A stretch of 64,000 nucleotides of DNA from Shimia sp. Alg240-R146. Its GTDB lineage: Bacteria > Pseudomonadota > Alphaproteobacteria > Rhodobacterales > Rhodobacteraceae. The notes beneath the pieces were generated by a model that was given only the letters and a program-made list of their open reading frames with translations, was not told where the DNA came from and did not search any database. Position numbers and translations under genes: made by a program. The DNA lies in assembly GCF_947331465.1 (NCBI RefSeq), contig NZ_CAMZOK010000002.1, positions 558,001-622,000 of the forward strand, in the 5' to 3' direction. Of this stretch, positions 10,771-20,542 are shown piece after piece; the first letter of the stretch is position 1; each line of letters begins with the position of its first letter.

Positions 10771-12104
10771 ATTGTGTCTCCGTCCGCCAAAAGCCCCATG
10801 TCTCGGGCCAATTTGAGCTGCGCGAGGATCTTGTCGAATTTCGCATCGATCCCGTCCAGCGCGCGATAGGTGGATTGCTCATAGACATCCACAACTTCCA
10901 GCACGGAGCGCTGTCCGGCACGGAACTGGGCTTGGAAGAGCTTAAAGGTTTCGCGCCCGTCCTTGGACAGCGCGACGGCCTCGGTTTCCTGACGCGCGAG
11001 GCTGTCTATTTCACGACGCAGGCGGCTTTCGGACCGCGCGGCATCCTCGCGGGCTTCGGCGACTTGGCGCTTTGCGGTTTCTTTGGTGGACTCAATGGCC
11101 TGAATGCGTTTTCCGGTGCCAAATCCCAGACCGGTTTCGGTGCTGATATCCAGTGACGCAGAGTTGCCGCCTGTCGAGGCTGTGCCTGATGCAGACAGCC
11201 CCGGCAGCTGACCAGCGCGCTCAACGGTGGCCTGCGCGACGGCGCGTTTGGCTTCGGCGCTGGATTTGATGACCTCAAGAGCCTCGACAGAGCCATTGAC
11301 CTCGACGCCGGACACCGGCGCGAGGTCAAAACGTGTGCCGGTCATGGCGGTTAGCTCCGACAAAGCGGTCTCGACACTCTCAGAGGCTGTGTCGCGCATG
11401 GTGCGCAGGGTGCTGATCTTTGTGCGCACCATGCGCAAATCACCCTTGTTGGACACACCACCCGATACGCGCCCTTCGACGATGTCGCCAAAGTGGTTCA
11501 TCTGCTTGAGCGCACGGTCGCCGACTGCCGCCTTTTCTTGGCCCCGCAGAGCTTTGATATACAGCGCCATCGCGGTGTAGCTGCGGTCGTTCATGTCCTG
11601 CGACAAGGTCACGGCCGCCACTTCGACATCCGCCGCCGCATAGGCGCGTTCGGCTTTTTTGCGACCGTGATCAAAAATCACCTGATCCAGCACCAGCCCC
11701 GCGACCACATCACCCAGCGATGTCAGCGACACAGTTGGGCCCAATGTCGGCAACCAGTTCTTGTCTTCAGCCTCGGCGCGCAGCTTGGCAGTCTTGAGCT
11801 GTGCCTCTGCCGCGCGGTTGGAAGAGGTCAACGCCACGCCAGACACATGCGCCAGATGGCTGTCGCTGGGGAGAACCGAACGGCGGGCTACCAGTGTGTC
11901 CAGAATGTCGGATTGCGCTTTGGTTTCGGGCTGTGAAAACGCGTTGGCGGCCTTGGAGACTTCTGTGTCTGTACCAGCGTCGGTTTTGGACAGGTTTTTC
12001 AGGAAGGCCGGCTTTTCCATCTTTGGAAGCGATTGCATACACCCGCCAAGCAGGCTCAGCCCCAGAAGGGGCATGAGACCATATTTGAGCGGTTTACGGG
12101 GCAT
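10767..12104 (-). CDS. TolC-family outer-membrane efflux lipoprotein of type I secretion system
   Basis: A 445-residue protein mostly of long amphipathic helices (several heptad-rich stretches), as in TolC. The start was placed at the ATG at 12104 because it yields a clean lipoprotein signal MPRKPLKYGLMPLLGLSLLGGC with a lipobox Cys; a TTG at 12164 would add 20 polar residues before it and overlap the adhesin gene. The C-terminal part (FRAGQRSVLEVVDVYEQSTYRALDGIDAKFD) is the conserved efflux-protein end. It lies 52 bp after the adhesin gene and overlaps the ABC gene by 4 bp. Confidence 0.88.
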   Translation of the reverse strand: MPRKPLKYGLMPLLGLSLLGGCMQSLPKMEKPAFLKNLSKTDAGTDTEVSKAANAFSQPETKAQSDILDTLVARRSVLPSDSHLAHVSGVALTSSNRAAEAQLKTAKLRAEAEDKNWLPTLGPTVSLTSLGDVVAGLVLDQVIFDHGRKKAERAYAAADVEVAAVTLSQDMNDRSYTAMALYIKALRGQEKAAVGDRALKQMNHFGDIVEGRVSGGVSNKGDLRMVRTKISTLRTMRDTASESVETALSELTAMTGTRFDLAPVSGVEVNGSVEALEVIKSSAEAKRAVAQATVERAGQLPGLSASGTASTGGNSASLDISTETGLGFGTGKRIQAIESTKETAKRQVAEAREDAARSESRLRREIDSLARQETEAVALSKDGRETFKLFQAQFRAGQRSVLEVVDVYEQSTYRALDGIDAKFDKILAQLKLARDMGLLADGDTI

Positions 12105-12156
12105 TGTCAGTGTCCAAGTCCTGTGGATGTGCGTGGCGCGGTCCCGGTCTTGATGA

Positions 12157-15100
12157 TCAGACAATCACGTTGATGTCTTGATCGATGACCAGCGTCACAC
12201 CATCATCACCCACTGTGTAGACATCGTAGGTTTCCCCTTCGATATCAACCGTTTGCCCTGTGTTCTGGGCGCCTGCAACGGTCACTTGATCGTCTGACCC
12301 ACCGTGGATCGTGAGAGTGTCGGACGTGTCGGACAATTCGCGAATTTGCGCTTCGTTCAGGGTCAGGGTTGCATCGGAGGCATAGTCGAGTTCGATGCCT
12401 TCGATGTTGAAGCCGCCAAGCGAGGCGTGATCCAGCGTGCCGGCGTTGGTGACGTTGTCGTCCAACACCAAAAGCGTGTCTGATTGGTTGCCGGCATCAT
12501 CCGTGGAGGACACCACAAGGTGGGTACCGTCCGACGCAGAAGGATTGAGCACAAAGAGGCTTTCATCGCCGCCCAGCGGAACTTCTGTTGTGGCCAGTTC
12601 CGACGTGCTGCCGTTCTGATGAAGTGCGTGAACTTCGTAAGTCTGATCTTCTGTGGTCAACGAAACAGAGCTGACGTCATCGTCGGCGAATGTCACCGAC
12701 TGCACAATTGGCGTGGTGACTTCGGTGTCGATGTCAAAGCTGGCCGTGGTGGTCGCGGTGTTGCCCGCAAGGTCAGTTACCGACAGTGTCGCGTTGGCGG
12801 TATAGGTGCCTTCGGGCAGGCTGCCTGACTCATAGGTGACAAACCAGTTGCCCGAGCCATCGGCGGTTGCGGTGCGTACAACGCCGTCCACAGTTACGGA
12901 AACCGTGGCGCCGGGTTCGGCTGAGCCTTCCATGACCAGACCGCCGTTCATCTGCGCCGCGTTCACAGGGCTGGTGAAAAGCTCGGCGTTCACATCCACG
13001 GTCACTGCGGTGGAGGTGTCGACGCGCAGGGTGCCAGTGGTGGTCGCCACGTTGCCCGCCGCGTCAGAGCCTGTGACGGTGACGGTGGCGTCATATTCGC
13101 CCTGAGGAATGTCGCCAGCGCCAAACGCCGCGGACCATGTGCCATTGGCGGCAGCGGTCACTGTGCGGGTGGTTCCGGCAAGGGTGACCTGCACCAAAGT
13201 GCCTGGATCGGCCGTGCCGGTCAGCATCACGCCACCCGCCACATCGGCTGCATTGGCGATATCATCGCCGCCAGCCTGACCGCTGTCGTAGCCAACCGAC
13301 ATCTCGGTGTCGACGTGCACGGTGCCGCTGGTCGATGTGCTGTTGCCAGCGGAATCGGTCGCAACCACGGAGACTGTGCTGTCATAGGTGCCTGACGGAA
13401 TTTCCGCGGGAGCCCAAGATGCGGTCCAGTTGCCTGAACCGTCGGCCATCACCGTGCGGGTGACGCCTTCGAGCGTGACGAGCACTTGCGAGCCTGCGTC
13501 TGCGACGCCAGTCAGAGTGATGCCTGACGCAACTTCGGCTGCGTTGGCGGTGTTGTCGCCACCCATTTGTCCTGCGTCCAGTCCGGCGTTGATTTCGGTA
13601 TCAACGTGGAAAGTTTCGCTGACGGTGGTGCTGTTGCCGTTGGCATCAGTGGCCACAACGGTCACCGAAGTGTCGTAAGACCCGGTTGGAATTTCGCCGT
13701 CGGTCCAAGTTGCTGTCCAATTGCCAGATCCATCTGCCGTCACATTGTGAGTGACACCTTCGACGGTCACTGCAACCTGTGATCCCGCCTCTGCTGTGCC
13801 CGACAAGGTCAGACCCGCGCCAAGCTCAGCGGCGTTGGCGATGCCGTCGCCTGCAATCGGTGTGCTGATCGCGGCGCCGCCTTCGGTGTCCACATGCACC
13901 GTGAACGTCTCGCTGGTGCTGTTGCCCGCCAGATCGGTCGCGGTGATGGTGACTTCGCTGTCGTAGGTACCGGCCACGATGTCTGCGGCACCATAAGACA
14001 AGGACCATGCGCCGCTGTCGTCAACGGTGACGGTCTGGGTTGTGCCCTGGAACTCTACGGTCAACGTGGTTCCGGCCTCGCCTGTGCCGGTAAGAACGAC
14101 GCCGTCGCTGGCTTCGCCCGCGTTGATCACATTGTCGCCTTCAACAGTGCCAAGAGTGGCGCCAGGGGCGATGGTGTCAACCACCAGAACATCGGTCACC
14201 GTGGTGGCGTTGCCGCGTTCGTCGGTGGAGGTGATGGTCACGGCGGTTTCATATTCCCCGGTTGCGATTTCGCCGGTGGCAAATGTCACCGACCAGCTAC
14301 CGTCGTCCAGCACCGTGGTGGTGTGGGTGGTGCCGTCGATTTCGACCGCGATGGTCGCGCCCGCTTCGCCGGTGCCAGTGATAACATGGCCGGTGGCGTG
14401 GTCTGCTTCGTTGACCAGATCGCCTGTTGACTGTGTGCCATCGGTGACCAGAGCGTCGGGCGCGGTGGTGTCGATGTCGACGGTCGGGCCGTCCAGATCG
14501 TAAATCGTGCCGTCGGGCGCCGTAACGGTCACAACGGTGTCGTAAACCCCATCAGCAGGCAGCTCGCCGGGTTCGAGGACAACTTCCCAATTGCCGCTAT
14601 CGTCGATGATGACGGTTTCGGTGGTGTCGCCAACGGACACCGAGACATCAGAACCGGGCTCACCGGTTCCTGTGATGGTCACGGTGTCAGTGCCGGTGCC
14701 GCCAATGTCGATCCCGACATCAGGATCGTTGACTGTCGGGATGATCAGGCCGCCACCACCGCCGCCGCCGCCGTCGTCTCCAACCACGCCGGTCACGGCC
14801 GCAGCGCCCCCCAAACCAAGCAAGGTTCCGATACCCGGTACCGCCGCCGCAAGAGGGGCCACAACCGGTTCGATCCGCTCAAGGTCGAGAAAGGCCAGGT
14901 CGTCGTGTTCCGACCACTTGTCGTCCATCGAAAGGCTGTTGTATTGCGCGAAATACTGGTCGCCAACCGCGTCGCCAAGGTCGACTTTGTGAAACTGGCC
15001 ATCCTTGCTGAGAAACAGTTCGCGTTCGTCAGCGAGGTCGCCGGCAAAATAGCCCTGAAGGGTAATGGTTTCCCCGGAGGCAAGTGTGATCACAAGATCC

Positions 15101-15258
15101 CCACCTTGGCGCGTGTAAGCCGTCACATCCAGTGGCGAGAGGTTCAATGACACATCCGTCGCCTGTGACACTGGAATGATCCCGTGATCGGAAACCGCAG
15201 TCTGACCACGTACCACGCCTTCGTCCGCACCGCGGACGGCATAACCATAACTATTCAT
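12157..15258 (-). CDS. Bap/BapA-type surface adhesin with seven Ig-like repeats
   Basis: A 1033-residue acidic protein without Sec signal. Residues 1-150 resemble the BapA 'prefix' domain (VSLNLSPLDVTAYTRQGGDLVITLASGETITLQGYF, then a hydrophobic Gly/Ala stretch at about 133-160); a Gly tract follows at 163-170. Residues 193-849 are seven bacterial Ig-like repeats of 90-95 residues, each with a TGTGEAG-type start, an SGNW core and a DLAGN/DTE ending. The last 184 residues include the hydrophilic LTLNEAQIRELSDTSDTLTI segment found at the end of type I-secreted adhesins. The next three genes are its probable secretion machine. Role: attachment or biofilm, by inference. Confidence 0.87.
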   Translation of the reverse strand: MNSYGYAVRGADEGVVRGQTAVSDHGIIPVSQATDVSLNLSPLDVTAYTRQGGDLVITLASGETITLQGYFAGDLADERELFLSKDGQFHKVDLGDAVGDQYFAQYNSLSMDDKWSEHDDLAFLDLERIEPVVAPLAAAVPGIGTLLGLGGAAAVTGVVGDDGGGGGGGGLIIPTVNDPDVGIDIGGTGTDTVTITGTGEPGSDVSVSVGDTTETVIIDDSGNWEVVLEPGELPADGVYDTVVTVTAPDGTIYDLDGPTVDIDTTAPDALVTDGTQSTGDLVNEADHATGHVITGTGEAGATIAVEIDGTTHTTTVLDDGSWSVTFATGEIATGEYETAVTITSTDERGNATTVTDVLVVDTIAPGATLGTVEGDNVINAGEASDGVVLTGTGEAGTTLTVEFQGTTQTVTVDDSGAWSLSYGAADIVAGTYDSEVTITATDLAGNSTSETFTVHVDTEGGAAISTPIAGDGIANAAELGAGLTLSGTAEAGSQVAVTVEGVTHNVTADGSGNWTATWTDGEIPTGSYDTSVTVVATDANGNSTTVSETFHVDTEINAGLDAGQMGGDNTANAAEVASGITLTGVADAGSQVLVTLEGVTRTVMADGSGNWTASWAPAEIPSGTYDSTVSVVATDSAGNSTSTSGTVHVDTEMSVGYDSGQAGGDDIANAADVAGGVMLTGTADPGTLVQVTLAGTTRTVTAAANGTWSAAFGAGDIPQGEYDATVTVTGSDAAGNVATTTGTLRVDTSTAVTVDVNAELFTSPVNAAQMNGGLVMEGSAEPGATVSVTVDGVVRTATADGSGNWFVTYESGSLPEGTYTANATLSVTDLAGNTATTTASFDIDTEVTTPIVQSVTFADDDVSSVSLTTEDQTYEVHALHQNGSTSELATTEVPLGGDESLFVLNPSASDGTHLVVSSTDDAGNQSDTLLVLDDNVTNAGTLDHASLGGFNIEGIELDYASDATLTLNEAQIRELSDTSDTLTIHGGSDDQVTVAGAQNTGQTVDIEGETYDVYTVGDDGVTLVIDQDINVIV
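12712..14682 (-). repeat. Seven tandem Ig-like coding repeats
   Basis: Seven diverged units of about 270-285 bp encode the Ig-like domains of the adhesin. Units 4 to 6 look most alike (SGNWTA, DTE endings), suggesting later duplication. Such repeats vary in number between strains and may be misassembled from short reads. Confidence 0.8.
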
Positions 15259-15515
15259 AAATATTCACCGCTCTTGTTCTCAAACTGGGCATTTTTGCCC
15301 TTATGATTTGACGGCGACTATACGGAGAGAAATTTGATTTTCCAATTATTTTTTATCAATTGCCTAGCAACACCGTGAATGCCGCTGTTCGTTTGAAAAA
15401 TAGACGTGATGACAAAGGGTTGCTCAATCTCGCATATTGCAGGCAAAGCACGGTATTGCCCCAAACGGGGCAGATTTCAATCGCTGCTCCAATACCGTGG
15501 TGCGATTTGATGTCG

Positions 15516-18140
15516 TTAGAACAGGAAGTGTTCTGCAGTCAAATCGGAGAGGGCAGTGTTTGCCAATGTAATATGGTGGTTTGCATCCATCCAGATGACC
15601 ACATTGCTGCCGGATTGGACCAAATGATTGCCCACCAGATCGGCGTAATCGACGATATCCGCGACACCGTGCAAGTTGATCTGATCGCCTTCTCCGCCAT
15701 CAAAGTCTGTGATCACATCTGCGCCGTCACCGGTTCTGAATTCAAACACGTCCGCCCCGGTGCCGCCTGTTAGCGTGTCATTTCCGACCTGACCATTTAG
15801 CACGTCGTTGCCATCGCCACCCTGCAAATAGTCATATCCATTGCCGCCAAACAGCCTGTCGTCGCCAACCCCGCCGTCCAGAACATCGCTGCCGTTGCCG
15901 CCTGAGAGCCGGTCGGCACCACCGTCGCCACGGAGCACATCGTCGCCCGCGTCTCCGTACAAATTGTCGCTGCCGTAGCCGCCAAAAATTGTGTCTTGGC
16001 CGTCGCCGCCAAACAGGGTGTCGCTGCTGTTTCCGCCTGAGAGCCGGTCCGAGCCAATCCCGCCTGAGATCAAGTCTGCGCCATTGTCGCCATACAGGGA
16101 ATCGTCGCCGTTTCCGCCATCAAGCGTGTCGTCGCCTTCGCCGCCACGCAGTGTGTCACGCCCGTTGTGGCCAGCCAACAGGTCGTTGCCGTCTTCGCCT
16201 TCCAGGCTGTCGCGTCCGCCGCCACCGTTCAGTTCGTCATTGCCTCTGCCGCCCACAAGGTAGTCGTCACCCGCATGACCGTGCAGGGTGTCGTCGCCTT
16301 CTTTGGAGCGGATGGTGTCGGCGCCGGCGTTGCCCCGAATGAGGTCGCGGCCAACCCCGCCTGCGATGTAATCCGACGTGGCGCCGCCATTTTGGTCGTA
16401 GACAACTTCCAATGTGATGGCGATCAATTCGTAAGGATCGAGATCAAACGAAATGTCTGTCACCGACTGGCCGAGATCGGACATGTCAAAATAGGTCTCC
16501 AACCCTATGACGTCGCTTTCGGTCGGATAGTAGAAGTCTTCCAGCGCGGTTGGATTGGTCACGCCGGGGCGTACCAGAATGTCGTCGGCGTCCGGCAAAT
16601 AAGTCATCCACACACCATTGACTAATTTGATCATGCCGTCGCTGTAGGCGTCACCAAGCTTGTCGATCAACGCATCACGCTCTGCTTCGGTGATTTCCCG
16701 TTTCGGGTTGCGCGAGATCAGCAACCCATCTTCGTCATAAACCCGCTGTTCGCTCAGCCCGTCGGACGACGTGGGGTCGATGCCTATTACTACGGCAGAC
16801 CAGCCTGTCGATCCTTCAGCGATACCCGACAAATCCAGAGAGAATTCCTCGCCAAATTCGTCGCTGAGCGACATTACGTACACAATGCGGCTATAGTTGT
16901 CGCCGTAAACGTTGACCTCCATCTCGGTCGGGTCAAAGCCTCCCGCAGTATAGAGAGCCAGATCGCCGTTTGCGTTTTGATAGGTGTTGGCCAAGTGCAT
17001 CAACGCCAAACCGGCGGGGGAAAGTTCGATCTCGCCCACGTCATCCGGCGATCCTGCGACCGACGTTGAGGTATTGTGGCGCACAGTCCAAAACTCTGCG
17101 CCATCAACGCCAAGCTCCAGCATGTTGGAAAACTGTTCGATCAATGTGCCGGCGGCGCGCAACCCTTGCGAGCCATAGTTGTCCGTGTCGATATTCCATT
17201 CGGTGACCCGCACATCGATGTCTTCGGGGATCAGGCCCTCCCAGACCGAAAACCGCAGGTCAAGATTACGCAATTCCATACTTGTTGCGTTTTCAGACAG
17301 GTCGAAACCGTCAGTCCATTCGTTCATGTAGTAGTGCGCGACGATGCCATCAAAGCCGTTGGAACTGTCAAATTGAAAGCCGTTTGACATGTCGCCATCG
17401 GCATCAAGCTGTTCCATCAGCTCAAGGTTGCCTTTGATGATGCGCTGCTCGTAGACGTTGAGGCTGTAGTAGTATTCTTCAGCAGTTTGGCCGTCTTCCC
17501 AGCCCGACGGGCGCATGTCCGGGTCCCAGTGCTGCATTGCGGCCAGCGCGTCAGCGTCAGAGAAAGTGCCATTGCTGGCACCCTTGTAGTGGGACTGCCC
17601 TCCGGTCACGTTGGCGGTTTGCACATAGATATCCGGCCGAAAGCCGTCGATTTCGACATTGCTCAGGGCTTCGGTGATGATTTGTGCGTTGGAGCCATAG
17701 GTGGTCTCGTCGATGGATTGCCAAAATTCATTGCCAATTTCATAGGCTTTGATCAAATCCGCGTCTTCACCCATGTAGGTTAAAACCAGCTCGGCCCAGG
17801 CTTCCAACTCAGCGGGATTTGCGTGACTGTCGTCCAGTGCTGCGACCACTAAGGTTACGCTCGTACCGGTTTCCTTTGCCCAATCCAGAAACGTCCTTAG
17901 CTCGGCATCCAGCTGGTCAAAGCCCTCTGCCGAAGTGTCGAGTTGGGAGATGTCCTCACCAGAAGCGCGTCCACCAGGATAGCGAAAGTGACTAGCACCA
18001 ACCAAATCGGCGGCCTCAACGAACGCGTCATTTGGCCTGCCACCCGATTCATTGGTGTCCGACAGAAGGTTGGACCCAAACATGTCCTGCTGCACGGTTA
18101 TGGGAGCGGCTGAGGTGTCGAGGGTGATCGTTGTCGGCAT
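15516..18140 (-). CDS. Secreted glycoside hydrolase (clan GH-A-like) with RTX calcium-binding tail
   Basis: An 874-residue protein with no Sec signal. Residues 1-440 look like a TIM-barrel glycosidase of clan GH-A: strand-end motif YEIGNEFW with candidate acid/base Glu138, and VRVTEWN with candidate nucleophile Glu314; AHYYMNEW lies between. Residues 441-590 may be a beta-sandwich accessory domain. Residues 592-798 are 23 RTX nonapeptides, and the last 76 residues (GADVITDFDGGEGDQINL to AEHFLF) match the type I secretion end of serralysin-type proteins. It lies 257 bp upstream of the adhesin, same strand. The exact GH family is uncertain (GH39/GH51/GH30-like). Confidence 0.8.
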   Translation of the reverse strand: MPTTITLDTSAAPITVQQDMFGSNLLSDTNESGGRPNDAFVEAADLVGASHFRYPGGRASGEDISQLDTSAEGFDQLDAELRTFLDWAKETGTSVTLVVAALDDSHANPAELEAWAELVLTYMGEDADLIKAYEIGNEFWQSIDETTYGSNAQIITEALSNVEIDGFRPDIYVQTANVTGGQSHYKGASNGTFSDADALAAMQHWDPDMRPSGWEDGQTAEEYYYSLNVYEQRIIKGNLELMEQLDADGDMSNGFQFDSSNGFDGIVAHYYMNEWTDGFDLSENATSMELRNLDLRFSVWEGLIPEDIDVRVTEWNIDTDNYGSQGLRAAGTLIEQFSNMLELGVDGAEFWTVRHNTSTSVAGSPDDVGEIELSPAGLALMHLANTYQNANGDLALYTAGGFDPTEMEVNVYGDNYSRIVYVMSLSDEFGEEFSLDLSGIAEGSTGWSAVVIGIDPTSSDGLSEQRVYDEDGLLISRNPKREITEAERDALIDKLGDAYSDGMIKLVNGVWMTYLPDADDILVRPGVTNPTALEDFYYPTESDVIGLETYFDMSDLGQSVTDISFDLDPYELIAITLEVVYDQNGGATSDYIAGGVGRDLIRGNAGADTIRSKEGDDTLHGHAGDDYLVGGRGNDELNGGGGRDSLEGEDGNDLLAGHNGRDTLRGGEGDDTLDGGNGDDSLYGDNGADLISGGIGSDRLSGGNSSDTLFGGDGQDTIFGGYGSDNLYGDAGDDVLRGDGGADRLSGGNGSDVLDGGVGDDRLFGGNGYDYLQGGDGNDVLNGQVGNDTLTGGTGADVFEFRTGDGADVITDFDGGEGDQINLHGVADIVDYADLVGNHLVQSGSNVVIWMDANHHITLANTALSDLTAEHFLF
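15747..16367 (-). repeat. RTX nonapeptide repeat block (23 units)
   Basis: Twenty-three consecutive 27-bp units encode LxGGxGxDx-type calcium-binding nonapeptides, for example LSGGNGSDV and LDGGNGDDS. Two units are off-consensus (IRSKEGDDT and LSGGNSSDT). They would fold into a calcium-loaded beta-roll after export. Confidence 0.92.
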
Positions 18141-18701
18141 CGGCAGAAATCCTGAAAAGTCTCTGAATCATGATTTTGGCGGGTGCTTTGAAACGTTGCG
18201 GGTCAAATGACCGGAGTCGCATCGTTTGCGTCGCGCGCCGCTTTCTGCGTCAGGAGCTTCAGTTCTTGGCTCTACCTCGGTGCCGAGAGTGCAAAATCAC
18301 TCATAATCCGGCGGTCCCTTAGTTTTGAGTAGTGGCCAAGTGTTAACGAAATCCAAAGCCAGAACCGTCGGTGCCGCCGCCGAAATTGGCGGCAAATCCG
18401 AGATTGATTTGTCTAAATTGAAGTAGATCTTAAGGTTCTGATATCAAACAGAAGTGTTGGAATTCCCCGTTGTAGGACCCACGGACAAAGCAGCGCGATT
18501 TACCGAAAATGTGAGCGAAGTGGCAGAGCGGTCAACGTTCCGTCTAGGGCAAATTCGATGCAGGGCGCGGTGCAACGTGCGGCTTTCGGGCAGGTGGGGC
18601 ATTTTTTTGGAAAAACTAGTCACAAGGATTCGCCGGGCGACGCCCAATCCGCGGCACCGAGTGTACCGTGTCGACGCAATGCGCGGCTTGCGACTTTGCT
18701 C
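18141..18701. other. Intergenic region upstream of the RTX glycosidase
   Basis: About 560 bp with no gene I can support. It is bounded on the left by the glycosidase start and on the right by the epimerase stop, so it should hold the promoter of the secretion locus. The stretch 18300-18460 is relatively AT-rich. No clear repeat or terminator was recognised. Confidence 0.5.
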
Positions 18702-19598
18702 TCAGCCGTCTGGGTCATCCACGTAGGTGCGCCAAGAGTGCTGCTCGCGAAACCCAAGCAGGTCGCGGATTTTGCGATTGGAGTACAGCGCCTCAGTCTC
18801 GCCCATATCCGCTGCGACGGGCACACCGGGAAAGAAACGCGCGGCAATCTCGTGGGCGGGCAGGTTGACCGAGTTGGTGTCGTTGCCTGCATTGAATATC
18901 TGGAAGCCAAGATTGTCGGTTTTCAGGCACAGATCGACAATCTGGCCAAGATCGCGGGCATCGATGTAGCAGAAAATATTGCGCCGCCTGACGGCGGGAT
19001 CAGCAAAATAGGCGGGGAAGTTTTCATACTCATGGGGTTCGATCACATTGCCGATCCGAAGCCCGTAAATGTCCGCACCGAATCTGCGCTGGAACGCGCG
19101 CCCTGTTTTTTCGTTGACCACCTTAGAGAGGCCATAGCTGTCCATGGGGTTGGTGTCATGGGCCTCATCCACCGGCAAATAGTCCGGGTTGATCGTGCCG
19201 TCTGCGAAACAAACCCCATAGGTGGTTTCCGACGACGCAAAGATGATTTTTCTGATGCCGAGTTTTGTGGCGGCCTCGATCACGTTGTAGGTACCGATTG
19301 TGTTGACGCGGAAGGTCTCGTGGTCAGGGGCGATCAGAATGCGCGGAACAGCGGCAAAGTGCACCACGGCGTCAAACGCGGGCACTCCGGTGCCGGGCTC
19401 CAGTTCGTCGAAGTTGGCGTAGCTGGACATGACGTTGAACATTGAGCCGCTGTCGGTGATGTCAGCGATCAGGTCGTCGATGCCGGGTTCGTTAAGCGGT
19501 GTCAGATCAACGTTGACCACGCGGTGGCCCGCGTCCCGCAAATACCGGCAGGCGTGCCGTCCAGCCTTGCCGGATCCGCCTGTAAAAAGGATGCGCAT
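18702..19598 (-). CDS. NAD-dependent epimerase/dehydratase (extended SDR)
   Basis: A 298-residue extended short-chain dehydrogenase. The start was set at the ATG at 19598 because AGGAG lies 6 bases before it and because the protein then opens with the Rossmann strand MRILFTGGSGKAGRH. The catalytic YGLSK motif (Tyr-x-x-x-Lys) follows FASSETTYGV. The family acts on nucleotide sugars or sugar acids, and this one resembles uronate dehydrogenase/UDP-sugar epimerase-like members; the substrate is not evident. It is 203 bp downstream of another dehydrogenase on the same strand. Confidence 0.82.
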   Translation of the reverse strand: MRILFTGGSGKAGRHACRYLRDAGHRVVNVDLTPLNEPGIDDLIADITDSGSMFNVMSSYANFDELEPGTGVPAFDAVVHFAAVPRILIAPDHETFRVNTIGTYNVIEAATKLGIRKIIFASSETTYGVCFADGTINPDYLPVDEAHDTNPMDSYGLSKVVNEKTGRAFQRRFGADIYGLRIGNVIEPHEYENFPAYFADPAVRRRNIFCYIDARDLGQIVDLCLKTDNLGFQIFNAGNDTNSVNLPAHEIAARFFPGVPVAADMGETEALYSNRKIRDLLGFREQHSWRTYVDDPDG

Positions 19599-19801
19599 AA
19601 GGATCTCCTGTGATACTGGCCGGTCTTTAGACATGGCAGGCCGCTTGCGGTGGAGTATTTCCAACTCACATCTGAATTTCAATGGCACCCGCCAGCGGCT
19701 TGTGGACGCGGTGGGTGACCTCGGTGCGCGGATTTAGCATGCTGCCGGAACCGAAAATGGCCGCGGGCCAAGCTTGGCAGCGGTGCGACTTGATGGGAAC
19801 G

Positions 19802-20542
19802 TCAAATTGTTATGCCGCCGTCTGATTGCAGGGTTTGGCCGGTAAACAGGGCTGCATCGTCGGACGCGAGGAATGCAACAGCGGCGGCGACATCCTCGGC
19901 TGTGCCAAGTTTGCCGGACGGCTGGCGGCGGTTGAAAAAATCCCAAGCCTTTTCGGTGCTGCCGAACTCGGCCTCAAGCTCTGCGATCCGGCCGCGAAAA
20001 CTGGGTGTGTCCACCGTACCGGGACAGACGGCATTGCAGCGGATGCCCTCGGCCACATAATCGGCGGCGACGGCTTTGGTGAGCCCGATTACGCCGCCTT
20101 TGGCAGCGCAATAGGCGACACGTTTCGGGAAGCCTTTGATCGAGCTGGCGACGGAGGCGATCGTCACGATGCTGCCACCGTGCTGGCGCATGCGCGGAAC
20201 TGCGGCGGACAGGACGTTGTAGGCGCTGTCGAGGGTGATGGATTGCGAGCGTTGCCAGTCTTGCGGGCTGCATTCCTCGATGGTGCCCTGATGCACATAG
20301 CCAACGGCATGTACTAGAATATCGACCCTTTCAAATCCGGAAAAATAGCCATGAACGGCGTCATAGTCGGTGGCGTCCAGTGTGGCCGTGTCCATGCCGG
20401 TTTCCTGCGCCATCAGCGCCCCATCCAGATCGGACGCAAACACCTGAGCACCTTCATCCCTCAGGCGGCGCGCCGTCGCATTTCCAATGCCCTGTGCTGC
20501 TGCTGTGACAACTGCGACTTTGCCTTTTAACCGGTTTGACAT
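19802..20542 (-). CDS. SDR-family oxidoreductase (sugar-acid or hydroxyacid dehydrogenase-like)
   Basis: A 246-residue classical SDR. Seen: NAD-binding VTAAAQGIGNA, catalytic Ser in IVTIASVAS, and YCAAK (Tyr-x-x-x-Lys), followed by IRCNAVCPGTVDTPS. The segment SSIKGFPKRVAYCAAKGGVIGLTKAVAADYVAEGIRC is close to the branch containing 2-keto-3-deoxy-L-fuconate dehydrogenase and type-2 3-hydroxybutyrate dehydrogenase. That suggests oxidation of a sugar acid or hydroxy acid, but the substrate is not certain. Confidence 0.82.
   Translation of the reverse strand: MSNRLKGKVAVVTAAAQGIGNATARRLRDEGAQVFASDLDGALMAQETGMDTATLDATDYDAVHGYFSGFERVDILVHAVGYVHQGTIEECSPQDWQRSQSITLDSAYNVLSAAVPRMRQHGGSIVTIASVASSIKGFPKRVAYCAAKGGVIGLTKAVAADYVAEGIRCNAVCPGTVDTPSFRGRIAELEAEFGSTEKAWDFFNRRQPSGKLGTAEDVAAAVAFLASDDAALFTGQTLQSDGGITI

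Noticed and set aside
8404-10869. Long plus-strand frames opposite the ABC transporter gene (437 and 326 codons)
   Set aside because: They are mirror frames of the exporter gene; no ribosome-binding site or domain is seen.
12712-16367. Dense periodic repeats that could suggest a CRISPR array or satellite
   Set aside because: The period follows codons for Ig-like domains (about 275 bp) and RTX nonapeptides (27 bp); there are no unique spacers between identical repeats.
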